Below, in pieces: positions 44,100-52,198 of a stretch of 64,000 bases of DNA. A model generated the notes under the pieces. The model was not told where the DNA came from. It did not search any database and worked only from the letters and a program-made list of their open reading frames with translations. The stretch comes from Microbacterium sp. MPKO10 (GTDB lineage Bacteria > Actinomycetota > Actinomycetes > Actinomycetales > Microbacteriaceae): the NCBI RefSeq assembly GCF_026107415.2, contig NZ_JAPCHX010000001.1, positions 558,001-622,000 on the forward strand, read 5' to 3'. Both the position numbers and the translations under genes were made by a program. The first letter of the stretch is position 1. Each line of letters opens with the position of its first letter.

Positions 44100-44203
44100 G
44101 AACCGTTCGGGTAGCGGCCCACGGACGTGGAGGTCAGCCTCCGCCGATACCAGTGGAATGCCGCCTCCGACGACCGGAACACGGACCGACGACGCGCCCC
44201 GAG
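43911..44203 (+). pseudogene. ISL3-family transposase remnant (N-terminal zinc-finger part)
   Basis: The frame reads GLEVLGQRLEPDRMILRWRV, then EPVSWCRRCGFQGTARDTVV, then RRLTHEPFG, an in-frame TAG at 44112-44114, then RPTDVEVSLRRYQW. This is the N terminus of ISL3-type transposases, where HEPFGWRP is usual, so the TAG most likely replaced a Trp codon (TGG). The CxxC of the zinc finger is kept, but the second CxxC after LRRY is gone and similarity then fades. No catalytic domain or terminal repeats were found. It is a dead fragment. Confidence 0.8.
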
Positions 44204-44206
44204 CCG

Positions 44207-44707
44207 TCAGTCACCGACGCTGCCGTCGATCGTCTCGCGCAGGATGTCGGCGTGGCCCGCGTGCCGTCCGGTCTCCAGGATCACGTGCAGGTACACCCAC
44301 CGCAACGTCAGCCCCCGCGGTGCATAGTCGAGGCTGTGCTGGGCGGCGATCTCGCGGGAGCGGTCGCACTCCGCCTGGTAGGCACCGATGACATCGTCGA
44401 GCTTCTCGTTCGGCTCCAGCCGCAGGTCGGCCTCCGGGTCTGCGTCGTTCCAGGGCGGCGTGGGCAGCTCCGCGGCGGGGATCTGCCCGATCTGCTCGGC
44501 GAAACCGCCCAGTTCCACCCACCGCAGGTGTTTGATCAGGCCGCCGAGGTTGGTGCCGGTCGGCACCGGGCTGCGCCGGGCGTCCTCCTCCGACAGCCCA
44601 CGGGCCTTGCGCACGACGGCGTCGCGCAGGTAATCCAGGAACGTCTCGAGCTGCTCGCGCTCGCTGGCAGCGACCACACTGCCGAGGATCTCACTCGGTC
44701 GAGTCAT
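44207..44707 (-). CDS. DinB/DUF664 family protein
   Basis: 166 residues, mostly helical. Metal-binding histidines of the DinB fold are in GGLIKHLRWVELGGF (near residue 59) and ETGRHAGHADILRE (near 148). DLNGL-like TGTNLGGLI and the final ILRETIDG are typical of DUF664. Family members are putative thiol-dependent transferases, using mycothiol or bacillithiol in Gram-positives. It sits between the transposase remnant and the duplicated gene fragment, so it may have been acquired with that region. Confidence 0.92.
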   Translation of the reverse strand: MTRPSEILGSVVAASEREQLETFLDYLRDAVVRKARGLSEEDARRSPVPTGTNLGGLIKHLRWVELGGFAEQIGQIPAAELPTPPWNDADPEADLRLEPNEKLDDVIGAYQAECDRSREIAAQHSLDYAPRGLTLRWVYLHVILETGRHAGHADILRETIDGSVGD

Positions 44708-44752
44708 GGCCCGAACGTAACACGCGGGCCGACCCTCGCACCAGGGGCTATT

Positions 44753-44827
44753 TTGCTCATCGCGCTGGGCCCCATCGGCCTGGCCTTCTGGGCAGGATTC
44801 ACCCTCGGGAGCCGCCGGCGCTTCTGA
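44753..44827 (+). pseudogene. Duplicated 3' fragment of the small membrane gene at 38689
   Basis: 75 bases encode LLIALGPIGLAFWAGFTLGS followed by RRRF and a stop, the same as the end of the gene at 38689-38955. I count 68 of 75 identical bases (38881-38955 against 44753-44827). The rest of the gene is absent, replaced upstream by the DinB gene on the other strand. It is a recombination or insertion scar. Confidence 0.85.
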
Positions 44828-44831
44828 ACTC

Positions 44832-44873
44832 TGCGGTCTATCTGCATGGCCGCGGCGTTACAGCGAGACCGCA
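44832..44873 (+). repeat. Stem-loop, copy B of the element at 19329
   Basis: TGCGGTCTATCTG (44832-44844), a 16-base loop with GGCCGCGGCGTTA, and CAGCGAGACCGCA (44861-44873). Arm and loop lengths are the same as in copy A (13-16-13), 13 of 16 loop bases agree, and two stem pairs changed in both arms (A-T to T-A, G-C to T-A). Like copy A it starts a few bases after a stop codon. Confidence 0.75.
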
Positions 44874-44910
44874 AAGTACAGACGAACAGGGCGTGAGGCA
44901 TTACAGGGCC

Positions 44911-44951
44911 GGACGCCGCGGTGCAGGACGCCGGTGCAGGACGCCGGTGCA
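44911..44951. repeat. Short tandem repeat, 13-15-bp unit
   Basis: Units GGACGCCGCGGTGCA, GGACGCCGGTGCA, GGACGCCGGTGCA stand head to tail. They lie in the non-coding gap between copy B and the methyltransferase gene. Nothing else is seen in this gap (44874-45008). Confidence 0.75.
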
Positions 44952-45008
44952 GAACTCCGCAGGGCAGGATACTTCGCTTTCGCGCGAGACCCTCACCGTG
45001 CACGGCTC

Positions 45009-45932
45009 CTAAGGGCGGGGCTGCTCGGAGAGAGTCCCGATCACGATCGTCGTCTCGCGGTCGTCGTCGTACACCGTGCGGCCGCGCAGGTTCGCCGCGG
45101 AGCACGCTGCGAGCGCAGCATCCACCTGCCCGTCACTGATTTCACTCAGGGTGCTGCCGCCAGGCGCCAGCCACTCGGCAGCCGCGCTGGTGAGGCGGCG
45201 GAAGACGTCGAGCCCGTCGGAACCGCCGTCGTGCGTCGCGCGCGGTTCGTGATCCCGTGCCTCCGCCGGCATGAGGGGCAGGGCGGCGCTCGGCACGTAG
45301 GGCACGTTGGCGACCATCACATCGATGCGGCCTCGAAGTGCATCGGGGAGAGCGTCCGTGAGATCCCCAGCGGAGGCAGTGCCGACTCCAGCGAGATTGC
45401 GCACGGCACACGCGACGGCGAGAGGGTCGGAGTCTGCGGCGTGCAGAGTGATGCCGGGAACGCGCTCGGCGATGGCCCGGCCCAGGGCGCCGGAGCCGCA
45501 GCACATATCGACGACGACGCTGTCGGCGCGGCAGAGTAACGCAGCCTGATCGACGAGCGCCGCCGAACGCTGCCGCGGAATGAACACTCCGGGAACGACG
45601 GCGATGCGCAGCCCGCAGAACTCGGCGAAGCCCACGATGTGCTCGGGCGCTTCGCCCGCGACGCGCCGCTGAACCATGCGCTCGAGGTCGTGCTCGTCGC
45701 GAGCGGCGTCGAGAAACAGTGCAGCCTCGTCTTCGGCGAACACGCAGCCGGCCGCCCGCAGGCGGAGCGTCAGCTCACCGGCATCCCGCCCACTGGCATC
45801 CTGCCCAGCAGCATTCTGCTCACTGGCATCTTGGCTACCAGAGCCTTGTCCATCAAAACTCTGGCCACCATCGCCCTGTCCATCAAAACTCTGCCCACCA
45901 ACGTTCTGGCCACCGACACTCTGGGCCGTCAC
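45009..45932 (-). CDS. PrmC-like protein N5-glutamine methyltransferase (variant family)
   Basis: 307 residues from a GTG start. The SAM site VVDMCCGSGALGRAI is near residue 141 and the catalytic motif is ANVPYVP (NVPY instead of NPPY), as in the putative N5-glutamine methyltransferase family of Actinobacteria. HIVGFAEFCGLRIAVVPGVF and IPRQRS is the usual region before the SAM motif. The first 45 or so residues are a Gly/Gln/Ser/Asp repeat (GGQSFDGQGDGGQSFDGQGS), encoded by 15-30-bp DNA repeats and not part of the fold. Target protein unknown; it is not the classical HemK/PrmC position next to prfA. Confidence 0.85.
   Translation of the reverse strand: MTAQSVGGQNVGGQSFDGQGDGGQSFDGQGSGSQDASEQNAAGQDASGRDAGELTLRLRAAGCVFAEDEAALFLDAARDEHDLERMVQRRVAGEAPEHIVGFAEFCGLRIAVVPGVFIPRQRSAALVDQAALLCRADSVVVDMCCGSGALGRAIAERVPGITLHAADSDPLAVACAVRNLAGVGTASAGDLTDALPDALRGRIDVMVANVPYVPSAALPLMPAEARDHEPRATHDGGSDGLDVFRRLTSAAAEWLAPGGSTLSEISDGQVDAALAACSAANLRGRTVYDDDRETTIVIGTLSEQPRP
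45835..45930. repeat. Coding minisatellite (N terminus of the methyltransferase)
   Basis: On the plus strand TGTCCATCAAAACTCTG occurs twice 30 bases apart within a run of related 15-base units (CTGGCCACC and variants). Period is a multiple of three, so unit gain or loss keeps the frame and changes the length of the Gly/Gln-rich leader. Confidence 0.75.
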
Positions 45933-45957
45933 GAGGGCATCACCACCGAGAGCACCA

Positions 45958-46998
45958 TCACGTGAGCTGCACCACCAGGCCGATGATCCAGCCCACCGCG
46001 AGAACGACGAATGTTCCGATCAGCCACGGCAGCAGATTGACACGCTGCATGCGCACGCCCTGAGGTGCGACGCTTCCGTCGAGCGTGCGATCGTCGCTGT
46101 ACCGACCGGCGCGCCGCGCCATATCTGCGGCGACACGCTGAAGCAGCCGGTTGATCACCATCCACTCCCGTTCGTTCGCCAACGCGAGACCGAGCGGCTT
46201 GTAGAAGATGATGCGATCGTCGACGATCTCGACGTCGAATGCCGACCCCGAGTCGATGAGGTCGACCATGAGATCTGGTGTCAGCAGGTAGCGCACGTCT
46301 GCGTTATACCCGACGGGGCACAGCAGCTTGAAGTGCTTCGGAAAGTCGCCCTCGAGCTGGATCGCGCCGCTGACGTACGGATTCGGAAACGCCTGACCGC
46401 TCAGCCCGTTGTTCGTCGTCGAATCGAGGATGGTGTGCGGGAAGCTGCGCTCGAGCTGAACCGAGATGAAACCCCAGCGGTGATCGATGGCGCCACCGCG
46501 GCTGGTCTCCTGCTTGTAGGCGAGATTGCCGATCACGATCTGCGGTGCAGAGCCCGTGGCGATGACGTCGTAGATGCGATCGCTCATGCCGAGCAGAAGC
46601 CCCGGTGCGTCGGGCCGAGTATCGGCAACGGGCGTGTACGTACTGCCGTTTGCCTGGGCGAAGCGCGCGAGGATCAGCCGCTCACGCCACAGGCGTCGCC
46701 CCGATCGCGGAAACCGCACGCGCCCGACGATGAGCACGGTGCCCAACAGCATGAAGAGCGTGACGATCGTGAGCCCGATCGTGGTGCCCGAGACACCATC
46801 GATGCTGAACCCCGCAATCGTGAACAGCACCATCAGAAGCGCGAACGGCACGATGAGCAGAACCGTGCACCCGCCGCGCAGACTCGGAGCCGCAGGATCG
46901 GTGCGAGGCACACCCCTCGCGAGCGCATCACGCCGAAACGCACGCCGCTCGGCACCGCTCGGCCGGTACCGCAGCCACGCGGTATCGAATCGGCGCAT
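45958..46998 (-). CDS. Hypothetical membrane protein with large soluble domain
   Basis: 346 residues from ATG at 46998, which overlaps the upstream stop (ATGA). A basic N terminus (RRFDTAWLRYRPSGAERRAF) is followed by two helices (about 45-65 and 70-92), a soluble domain of about 210 residues with ILARFAQANGSTYTPVADTR and YKQETSRGGAIDHRWGFISV, and a C-terminal helix (VNLLPWLIGTFVVLAVGWII). I do not recognise the family, but the soluble part resembles DUF3137-like domains in its FAxxNGxxY start. Co-transcribed with the alpha/beta hydrolase. Confidence 0.8.
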   Translation of the reverse strand: MRRFDTAWLRYRPSGAERRAFRRDALARGVPRTDPAAPSLRGGCTVLLIVPFALLMVLFTIAGFSIDGVSGTTIGLTIVTLFMLLGTVLIVGRVRFPRSGRRLWRERLILARFAQANGSTYTPVADTRPDAPGLLLGMSDRIYDVIATGSAPQIVIGNLAYKQETSRGGAIDHRWGFISVQLERSFPHTILDSTTNNGLSGQAFPNPYVSGAIQLEGDFPKHFKLLCPVGYNADVRYLLTPDLMVDLIDSGSAFDVEIVDDRIIFYKPLGLALANEREWMVINRLLQRVAADMARRAGRYSDDRTLDGSVAPQGVRMQRVNLLPWLIGTFVVLAVGWIIGLVVQLT

Positions 46999-48032
46999 CA
47001 ACGGCCTTCCACCGTGATCCGATCGAGAAAGGCGATCGTCGTGTCGTACGTCGCCTTCGCATCGTCGAGGTCGAGGTGGAACTGGTACTCGTGCGGCAGC
47101 GCCGGCTCGTGGTCGGCCTGAAAGAAGAGCTCGGTGACGCTCACGCCTTCATCACGCAGCGTCTGCGACATCGGCAGCGACTGAATCCAGGCGAGGCCGT
47201 CGCCGTTGCCGCCGGAGATGAACGTGTCGGGAAAGTCTTCGGTCACCCACTGCTGGGTGGACATCAGAGAGCCCGCTGCCATCTCTGACCAGCGCTTTGT
47301 GCCCGTATATGCCCAGAGCGCCGTTTTCAGGCCCCACGCGTCGAGCCCGGTGAGATCCGCCATAGCGTCGAGGTCGTAGACGCCGCAGTGCAGGATCACC
47401 GCATCAAGCTGCGATGCTTCGATCGCGGGCTCGATGCCGGTGAAGTGCGCGTAGTGCGGGTTCGTGACAAGTACGGCCAGCTGGCTCGCCAGCTGTGCGC
47501 CCGCGGAGTCGCCCGCAAGCACGATGCGGTCGGCATCGACGCCGAGTTCATCGGCGTGGGCCTCGATGTATCCCAGCGCGTTGTTCAGCTGCTCGAAGGC
47601 CGTGGGGTATGAGGCCTCAGGGCCGGGCGTGTAGTCGACACCGATCGCTGCGTAACCGTCATTCGCGATCATCTCAAGATAGGGTGCGACATCGTCTTTG
47701 CTCCCCGAGATCCAGGCACCACCGTGTATCCAGACGACGACCGGGGGCGGCTCAGTCGCTGACGACGGCAGGAACACGTCGAGAGTGGCGTCGCTGTCGC
47801 TCGGTGCATAGCTGAGATCACGTTGGGAATCGATCGCGAGCTCCGGCTGGTTCCGCTCCATCTCGGCAACCGTGGCTGCCGCGCCGCCTTCGAACGTCCA
47901 GCGGATGAACATCGCCGAAGGCACCGGACTGACAGAGAATGCCAACGCGATCACAACGAAGAGGGCACCGACGCCGAGCAGAACCTGGCGTCTGATGTGC
48001 TGGCGCCCTCGGCGCACGTCTGATGAGCTCAC
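46998..48032 (-). CDS. Membrane-anchored alpha/beta hydrolase (HSL/BD-FAE-like esterase)
   Basis: 344 residues. An N-terminal helix at about 14-34 anchors it. The oxyanion motif HGGAW lies in VVVWIHGGAWISGSKDD (near 100), the nucleophile elbow is GDSAG in VLAGDSAGAQLAS (near 167), and the catalytic His is in ADHEPALPHEYQFHL near the end; FISGGNGDGLAW carries the Asp. It is of the carboxylesterase/lipase type. It overlaps the next gene by 4 bases. A terminator of the gene behind it lies at 48075. Confidence 0.92.
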   Translation of the reverse strand: MSSSDVRRGRQHIRRQVLLGVGALFVVIALAFSVSPVPSAMFIRWTFEGGAAATVAEMERNQPELAIDSQRDLSYAPSDSDATLDVFLPSSATEPPPVVVWIHGGAWISGSKDDVAPYLEMIANDGYAAIGVDYTPGPEASYPTAFEQLNNALGYIEAHADELGVDADRIVLAGDSAGAQLASQLAVLVTNPHYAHFTGIEPAIEASQLDAVILHCGVYDLDAMADLTGLDAWGLKTALWAYTGTKRWSEMAAGSLMSTQQWVTEDFPDTFISGGNGDGLAWIQSLPMSQTLRDEGVSVTELFFQADHEPALPHEYQFHLDLDDAKATYDTTIAFLDRITVEGR

Positions 48033-48074
48033 GGGCAGAGCCTAACGGGTGAGACTGACCCCAGTTTCAGCGTA

Positions 48075-48110
48075 ATGAAGCGGGGCAGGAAGATTCCTGC
48101 CCCGCTTCAT
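48075..48110. terminator. Terminator hairpin between putP and the hydrolase gene
   Basis: A perfect 16-bp stem: ATGAAGCGGGGCAGGA (48075-48090) and TCCTGCCCCGCTTCAT (48095-48110) with a 4-base loop. It follows the putP stop on the minus strand by 18 bases. No long U run, but stem strength is high. Confidence 0.85.
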
Positions 48111-48128
48111 GCTGTGTCGTGCGTTGGC

Positions 48129-49691
48129 TTAGCCCTCCGTCGTGGTGGTCTCAGCCGGTGCGTGGTACTTCGGCATCGAGATCTCTGCCGTCCGGCTGAA
48201 CTCCTGCGTGATCGCATCATTCTGCTTGAAGGTCATCAGGCTGACGACAATCGCAACGACGAGGTTCGCGATGAAGCCCGGGATGATCTCGTAGGTCTGC
48301 GCGACCCACGACTCAGCGCCGAACCAGGTGGCTCCGAACTGACCCCACAGGTACGCCACAACAGCGCCCGTAATCAGGCCGGAGAGCGCACCCCAGTTGC
48401 TGAGCTTCTTCCAGAACAGCGCCAGCAGGATGACCGGGCCGAATGCTGAGCCGAATCCTGCCCACGCGAACCCGACGAGGTCGAGAATGCTCTTGGAGGG
48501 GTTGAGCGCGAGCAGCACGGCGATGATGGCGACGACGAGAACGCCGAGGCGTCCGAATGTCACGTAGGTCTTCTCCTTGATGCGGTTCACACCACCGGTC
48601 TTCTCGGCGACCATCTTGTAGAGGTCCTCGACAAGAGCGGATGACGTGACGACGAGCTGGGAGGAGATCGTTGACATGATCGCCGCAAGCACCGCAGCCA
48701 GCACCAGTCCCGCGATGAACGGGTGGAACAGAACCTGCGCGAGATCGAGGAATACAGTCTCGCCCGATTTCGCGTCCGTCGGTGCCCCTCCGGTGTTGTG
48801 GTAGTACGAAATACCAATCAGCGCTGTGGCAATGGAGCCGAGAACCGTGAGGATCATCCAGCCGATGCCGATCCGGCGACCAGCTGTGGCGTCTTGAGGG
48901 CTCTTCAGCGCCATGAACCGGACGATGATGTGCGGCTGACCGAAGTACCCGAGGCCCCAGGCTGCGGCGGAGATGATCCCGAGCGCGGTTCCGCCCGACA
49001 CGAGGTTAAGCAGGTTCGGGTCGATGTCGACGATGGTGTTAACAACGGTTGACGGACCGCCGGCGTTGATCACGGCGACAATCGGAACGGCGATCAGCGC
49101 CGCCAGCATCAGCACCCCCTGCGCGACGTCGGTGAGTGTCGCACCGAGGAACCCGCCGAACAACGTGTAGATCATGGTGATCACGGCGACGAGGAGCATG
49201 CCCCAGACGTAGTTGACGCCGAAGCTCGACTCGAAGAACTTGCCGGCAGCGACCATTCCGCTCGAGACGTAGAAGGTGAAGAACACCAGGATGATGACAC
49301 CGCAGACGATCCGCAGTGCACGAGAATTGTCTCGCAGGCGGTGTTCGAGGAAGCTCGGGATCGTAATCGAGTTTCCCGCGACTTCCGTGTACGCGCGCAG
49401 ACGCGGTGCGACGAACTTCCAGTTCAGCCACGCTCCGATCGTGAGACCGATCGCGATCCAGGCCTCGACAAGGCCAGAAATGTAGATCGCCCCCGGCAGG
49501 CCCATGAGCAGCCAGCCGGACATATCCGAGGCGCCGGCGCTCAGCGCCGCGACCCCCGGTTTCAAGCCTCGGCCAGCGAGCATGTACTCGTCGAGATTGT
49601 TCCTGGTCTTGCGATACGCGAACCAGCCGATAGTGAGCATTCCCGCGAAATAGAGAATGATGGCGATTGTCTGGAACACTTGATCCGACAT
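48129..49691 (-). CDS. putP: Sodium/proline symporter PutP
   Basis: 520 residues from ATG at 49691 with GAGGAGC upstream. About 13 membrane helices of the SSS family. PutP blocks: AGRGLKPGVAALSAGASDMS (helix 2 sodium/proline site), SGWLLMGLPGAIYISGL, YVSSGMVAAGKFFES and ALIAVPIVAVI, and AAVLAAIMSTISSQLVVTSS in helix 8 with the Ser/Thr of the Na2 site. It should take up proline with Na+, for nutrition or osmoprotection. A strong hairpin follows. Divergent from the second SSS gene at 50179. Confidence 0.95.
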   Translation of the reverse strand: MSDQVFQTIAIILYFAGMLTIGWFAYRKTRNNLDEYMLAGRGLKPGVAALSAGASDMSGWLLMGLPGAIYISGLVEAWIAIGLTIGAWLNWKFVAPRLRAYTEVAGNSITIPSFLEHRLRDNSRALRIVCGVIILVFFTFYVSSGMVAAGKFFESSFGVNYVWGMLLVAVITMIYTLFGGFLGATLTDVAQGVLMLAALIAVPIVAVINAGGPSTVVNTIVDIDPNLLNLVSGGTALGIISAAAWGLGYFGQPHIIVRFMALKSPQDATAGRRIGIGWMILTVLGSIATALIGISYYHNTGGAPTDAKSGETVFLDLAQVLFHPFIAGLVLAAVLAAIMSTISSQLVVTSSALVEDLYKMVAEKTGGVNRIKEKTYVTFGRLGVLVVAIIAVLLALNPSKSILDLVGFAWAGFGSAFGPVILLALFWKKLSNWGALSGLITGAVVAYLWGQFGATWFGAESWVAQTYEIIPGFIANLVVAIVVSLMTFKQNDAITQEFSRTAEISMPKYHAPAETTTTEG

Positions 49692-50178
49692 ATTGCTCCT
49701 CGGGTTGTGCACCTCACGCCAATGTGAGGATGTCTCCACTATGCCAGAGGAATTCCCGAGTGCGGGCCCTCAAATGGGTGTCATCTCCACGTTTTCGACG
49801 CAAGTCTCGTGGTGTGGTGGCGGCGCGCGCGTGTCAGAATCTCGCCGTCATCAGGTGCTCGATAACGTCGGGCCTCTTCACACGCAACACATTAGCCTAG
49901 CGAGAACCTGAGAATTCACGAAACTCTCCGTCAATTAGCAAGCGATTTCCAGGTTTGCTATGGTTGCCGAGGCGCGTGGGTTCGCAGTCGGATGCCGTCA
50001 CCAGCCGGGTGGCGTGAGCAGACTGCTGAGCCGCGCAGCGCACACCCGCTCTGACACTCGGGTCGTGCTGATTCGCGACGCCGGAATGCGAATCCCTCCG
50101 TCAACGACGGATGATCAATGCTGCTCGCCCATGGGCAAGCACAGAACTCAGTGCGGTCCCGGCACCGCAGCGGAAGGA
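49692..50178. other. 487-bp divergent intergenic region between two SSS symporters
   Basis: No gene is supported here. It must hold both promoters. A plausible -10 for the plus-strand gene is TATGGT near 49959, after TTGC, which would give a leader of about 200 bases. The stretch 50000-50090 has several short GC stems (for example GCCGGG around 50003 against CACCCG-like partners), but I could not fold a known riboswitch. No long palindrome was noticed. Confidence 0.5.
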
Positions 50179-51945
50179 ATGACACGACACGTGGATGACC
50201 TGGACATCAATCAGCTCGGAGGGTCGCTGACAATCGGCCTCCTGATCCTCTTCTTCGGCGGCACACTCGTCATGTCAGTAGCGATCAGCCGCAAGAAGGA
50301 AAACGCCGATGGGTACATGACGGCGGGCAACAAGATCGGCTTCGGCATCTCAGCGGCGTCAATGACGGCTACCTGGATCTGGGCCTCCTCGATGTACGCC
50401 TCGGCGACGTCCGGTTACACCTACGGCATCTCGGGCCCCATCCACTACGGACTCTGGGGCGCCCTCATGATCCTGCTGATCTACCCGTTCGGTCGCCGCA
50501 TTCGTGCCGTCGCCCCGCGCGCACACACCATGGCCGAGGTCATGCACGCCCGCCACGGACGCTCGAGTCAGCTCATGCTCGCGGGGTCGAACGTGCTTGG
50601 CAGCCTCATCAGTCTGACCTCCAACTTCATCGCCGGCGGTGCGCTCGTCTCAATGCTCTCTCCCTTCTCATTCGGGCAGGGCATTCTGATCATCGCCGCG
50701 GGCGTGCTGCTCTACACCCTGTGGTCCGGGTTCCGCGCCTCTGTGCTGACGGACTTCGCCCAAGTACTCGCGATGCTCGGCGCCGTGGTCATCATCATCC
50801 CTGCCGTGTTCTTCCTCGCCGGCGGCCCATCGATGTTCGTCGAGGGCGCGAAGAACCTCACCCCGCAGCAGGGCAACTTCTTCTCCTCCGACGCCTTCCT
50901 CAACCAGGGCGCGCCCTACATTGCCGCGGTTCTTGCGTACGCGATCGGCAACCAGACGATCGCGCAGCGTCTCTTCGCCGTCCGCGAGGATCTCATTAAG
51001 AAGACCTTCGTGACGGCGACCGTCGGTTACGGAGCGACCATCATCGGTATCGGGATGCTGGGGGTCATGGCCCTGTATTTGGGCATCGAGCCCCTCGGCG
51101 GCGACCCGAACAACCTGATCCCGCAGATCGCGGCGACGTTCCTCGGGCCGGTTCTGCTCTGCCTGTTCTTCGTCATGATCATCGGATCGCTCGCCTCAAC
51201 CGCAGATTCCGATCTCGCCGCGCTGTCGTCGATCATGATGGCCGACGTCTACGGTCAGAATGTCGCGGGCAAGAAGAAGGCGAACCCCAAGACGATGCTG
51301 CTCGTCGGCCGCATCACCATGATCGTCGCGACGGGTGCCGCGCTGTACTTCGCCAGCGGGCAGATGAACATCCTCGACCTGCTCGTGTTCGTCGGCGCAC
51401 TGTGGGGCGCTCTCGTCTTCCCCGTGATCGCGAGCTTCTACTGGAAGAAGGTGACGAACCTCGCATTCTCGGTGGCCGTGATCACGGCGCTGGTCGTGTT
51501 CATTCCCGTGCGCTTCGAATGGATCTCGATGGCGGGGGTCACGGGCATCCTCTTCGACATCCTGTCTGTCATCGGCATCGGCATCGTGCTCGGGCTCATG
51601 GCGTTCGGGTTCTTCGGCAAGAAGACGGCGTTCATCGTGGCGATTGTCGCGATCGCGGCATCCGCCCCCTTCGGCATCGGGTTCCTGCACAACTACGCTG
51701 TGCTCTCGGGATCGCTCGTTGCATACTCGGTGAGCACGATCGTCTGCGTGCTTCTCTCGTTCCGCAGCTCGATGAACTTCGACTTCGATCTCATCAAGGT
51801 GCGCACGGGCGACTTCGATCCGGAGGATCCGGCGGCGGAGATGCTCGACACGGTGACCCCGGTCGCCGATGACGGGCACGACGCCGACGCTTCAGGTACT
51901 GCCCCCGATTCCGACGACGAATCCGCCGACACGGCGCGACGCTAA
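50179..51945 (+). CDS. Sodium:solute symporter (SSS family, urea/DUR3- or monocarboxylate-like)
   Basis: 588 residues from ATG at 50179 (AAGGA directly before it; GTG at 50191 is an alternative). About 15 membrane helices. The sodium-site segment is TAGNKIGFGISAASMTATWI, with WIWASSMYASATSGYTYG next, and IGSLASTADSDLAALSSIMM in helix 8. The group with W-A-S/T after the first unwound helix includes urea and monocarboxylate carriers. A long acidic tail (DTVTPVADDGHDADASGTAP) is cytoplasmic. Followed after 9 bases by a 43-residue single-helix protein that is probably a subunit. Confidence 0.92.
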   Translation: MTRHVDDLDINQLGGSLTIGLLILFFGGTLVMSVAISRKKENADGYMTAGNKIGFGISAASMTATWIWASSMYASATSGYTYGISGPIHYGLWGALMILLIYPFGRRIRAVAPRAHTMAEVMHARHGRSSQLMLAGSNVLGSLISLTSNFIAGGALVSMLSPFSFGQGILIIAAGVLLYTLWSGFRASVLTDFAQVLAMLGAVVIIIPAVFFLAGGPSMFVEGAKNLTPQQGNFFSSDAFLNQGAPYIAAVLAYAIGNQTIAQRLFAVREDLIKKTFVTATVGYGATIIGIGMLGVMALYLGIEPLGGDPNNLIPQIAATFLGPVLLCLFFVMIIGSLASTADSDLAALSSIMMADVYGQNVAGKKKANPKTMLLVGRITMIVATGAALYFASGQMNILDLLVFVGALWGALVFPVIASFYWKKVTNLAFSVAVITALVVFIPVRFEWISMAGVTGILFDILSVIGIGIVLGLMAFGFFGKKTAFIVAIVAIAASAPFGIGFLHNYAVLSGSLVAYSVSTIVCVLLSFRSSMNFDFDLIKVRTGDFDPEDPAAEMLDTVTPVADDGHDADASGTAPDSDDESADTARR

Positions 51946-51954
51946 GGAGCCCTC

Positions 51955-52086
51955 ATGGACATCGTTCTGCTCACCATCTACGTTTTGATCTGGCCGCTCA
52001 TCGTCGCCGGAGTTCTGTACTACATCGCCAGTGCGTTCTTTCGCGAGTGGCGGGAGGCTCGCCGTGAAGGCCGCCGCCTGATCTAG
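51955..52086 (+). CDS. Small single-helix transporter subunit
   Basis: 43 residues. MDIVLLTIYVLIWPLIVAGV is one membrane helix, then LYYIASAFFREWREARREG and RRLI, a basic cytoplasmic amphipathic tail. The start has GGAG 7 bases upstream and is 9 bases after the symporter stop. The L-x-x-Y-x-L-x-W-P-x-x-x-x-x-V-L pattern is that of small proteins annotated as putative transporter small subunit beside SSS-type carriers in Actinobacteria, and functionally like MetS beside MetP. It probably stabilises or regulates the symporter. Confidence 0.85.
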   Translation: MDIVLLTIYVLIWPLIVAGVLYYIASAFFREWREARREGRRLI

Positions 52087-52105
52087 CGAGACTCGCACTT
52101 CGACG

Positions 52106-52154
52106 GCGCCGCCGTCATCGACGAACTCAAACTTTCGCTCGATGACGGCGGCGC
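52106..52154 (+). terminator. Long terminator hairpin after the symporter operon
   Basis: GCGCCGCCGTCATCGA (52106-52121) and TCGATGACGGCGGCGC (52139-52154) form a perfect 16-bp stem with a 17-base loop. Outer sequences CTCGCA and TGCGAG could extend it. It is followed by TTTCGCTTG. Position fits the end of the symporter plus small-subunit operon. Confidence 0.85.
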
Positions 52155-52198
52155 TTTCGCTTGCGAGAGTGGGGGTATCGCACACGTTGAGGAGCATC

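Noticed and set aside
44921-45539. Plus-strand frames around the tandem repeat before the methyltransferase gene
   Set aside because: They are antisense to the methyltransferase and show no domain or ribosome site.
50000-50090. Known riboswitch in the symporter leader
   Set aside because: I could not match conserved bases of the glycine, guanidine, SAM or other common classes; only short GC stems are seen.
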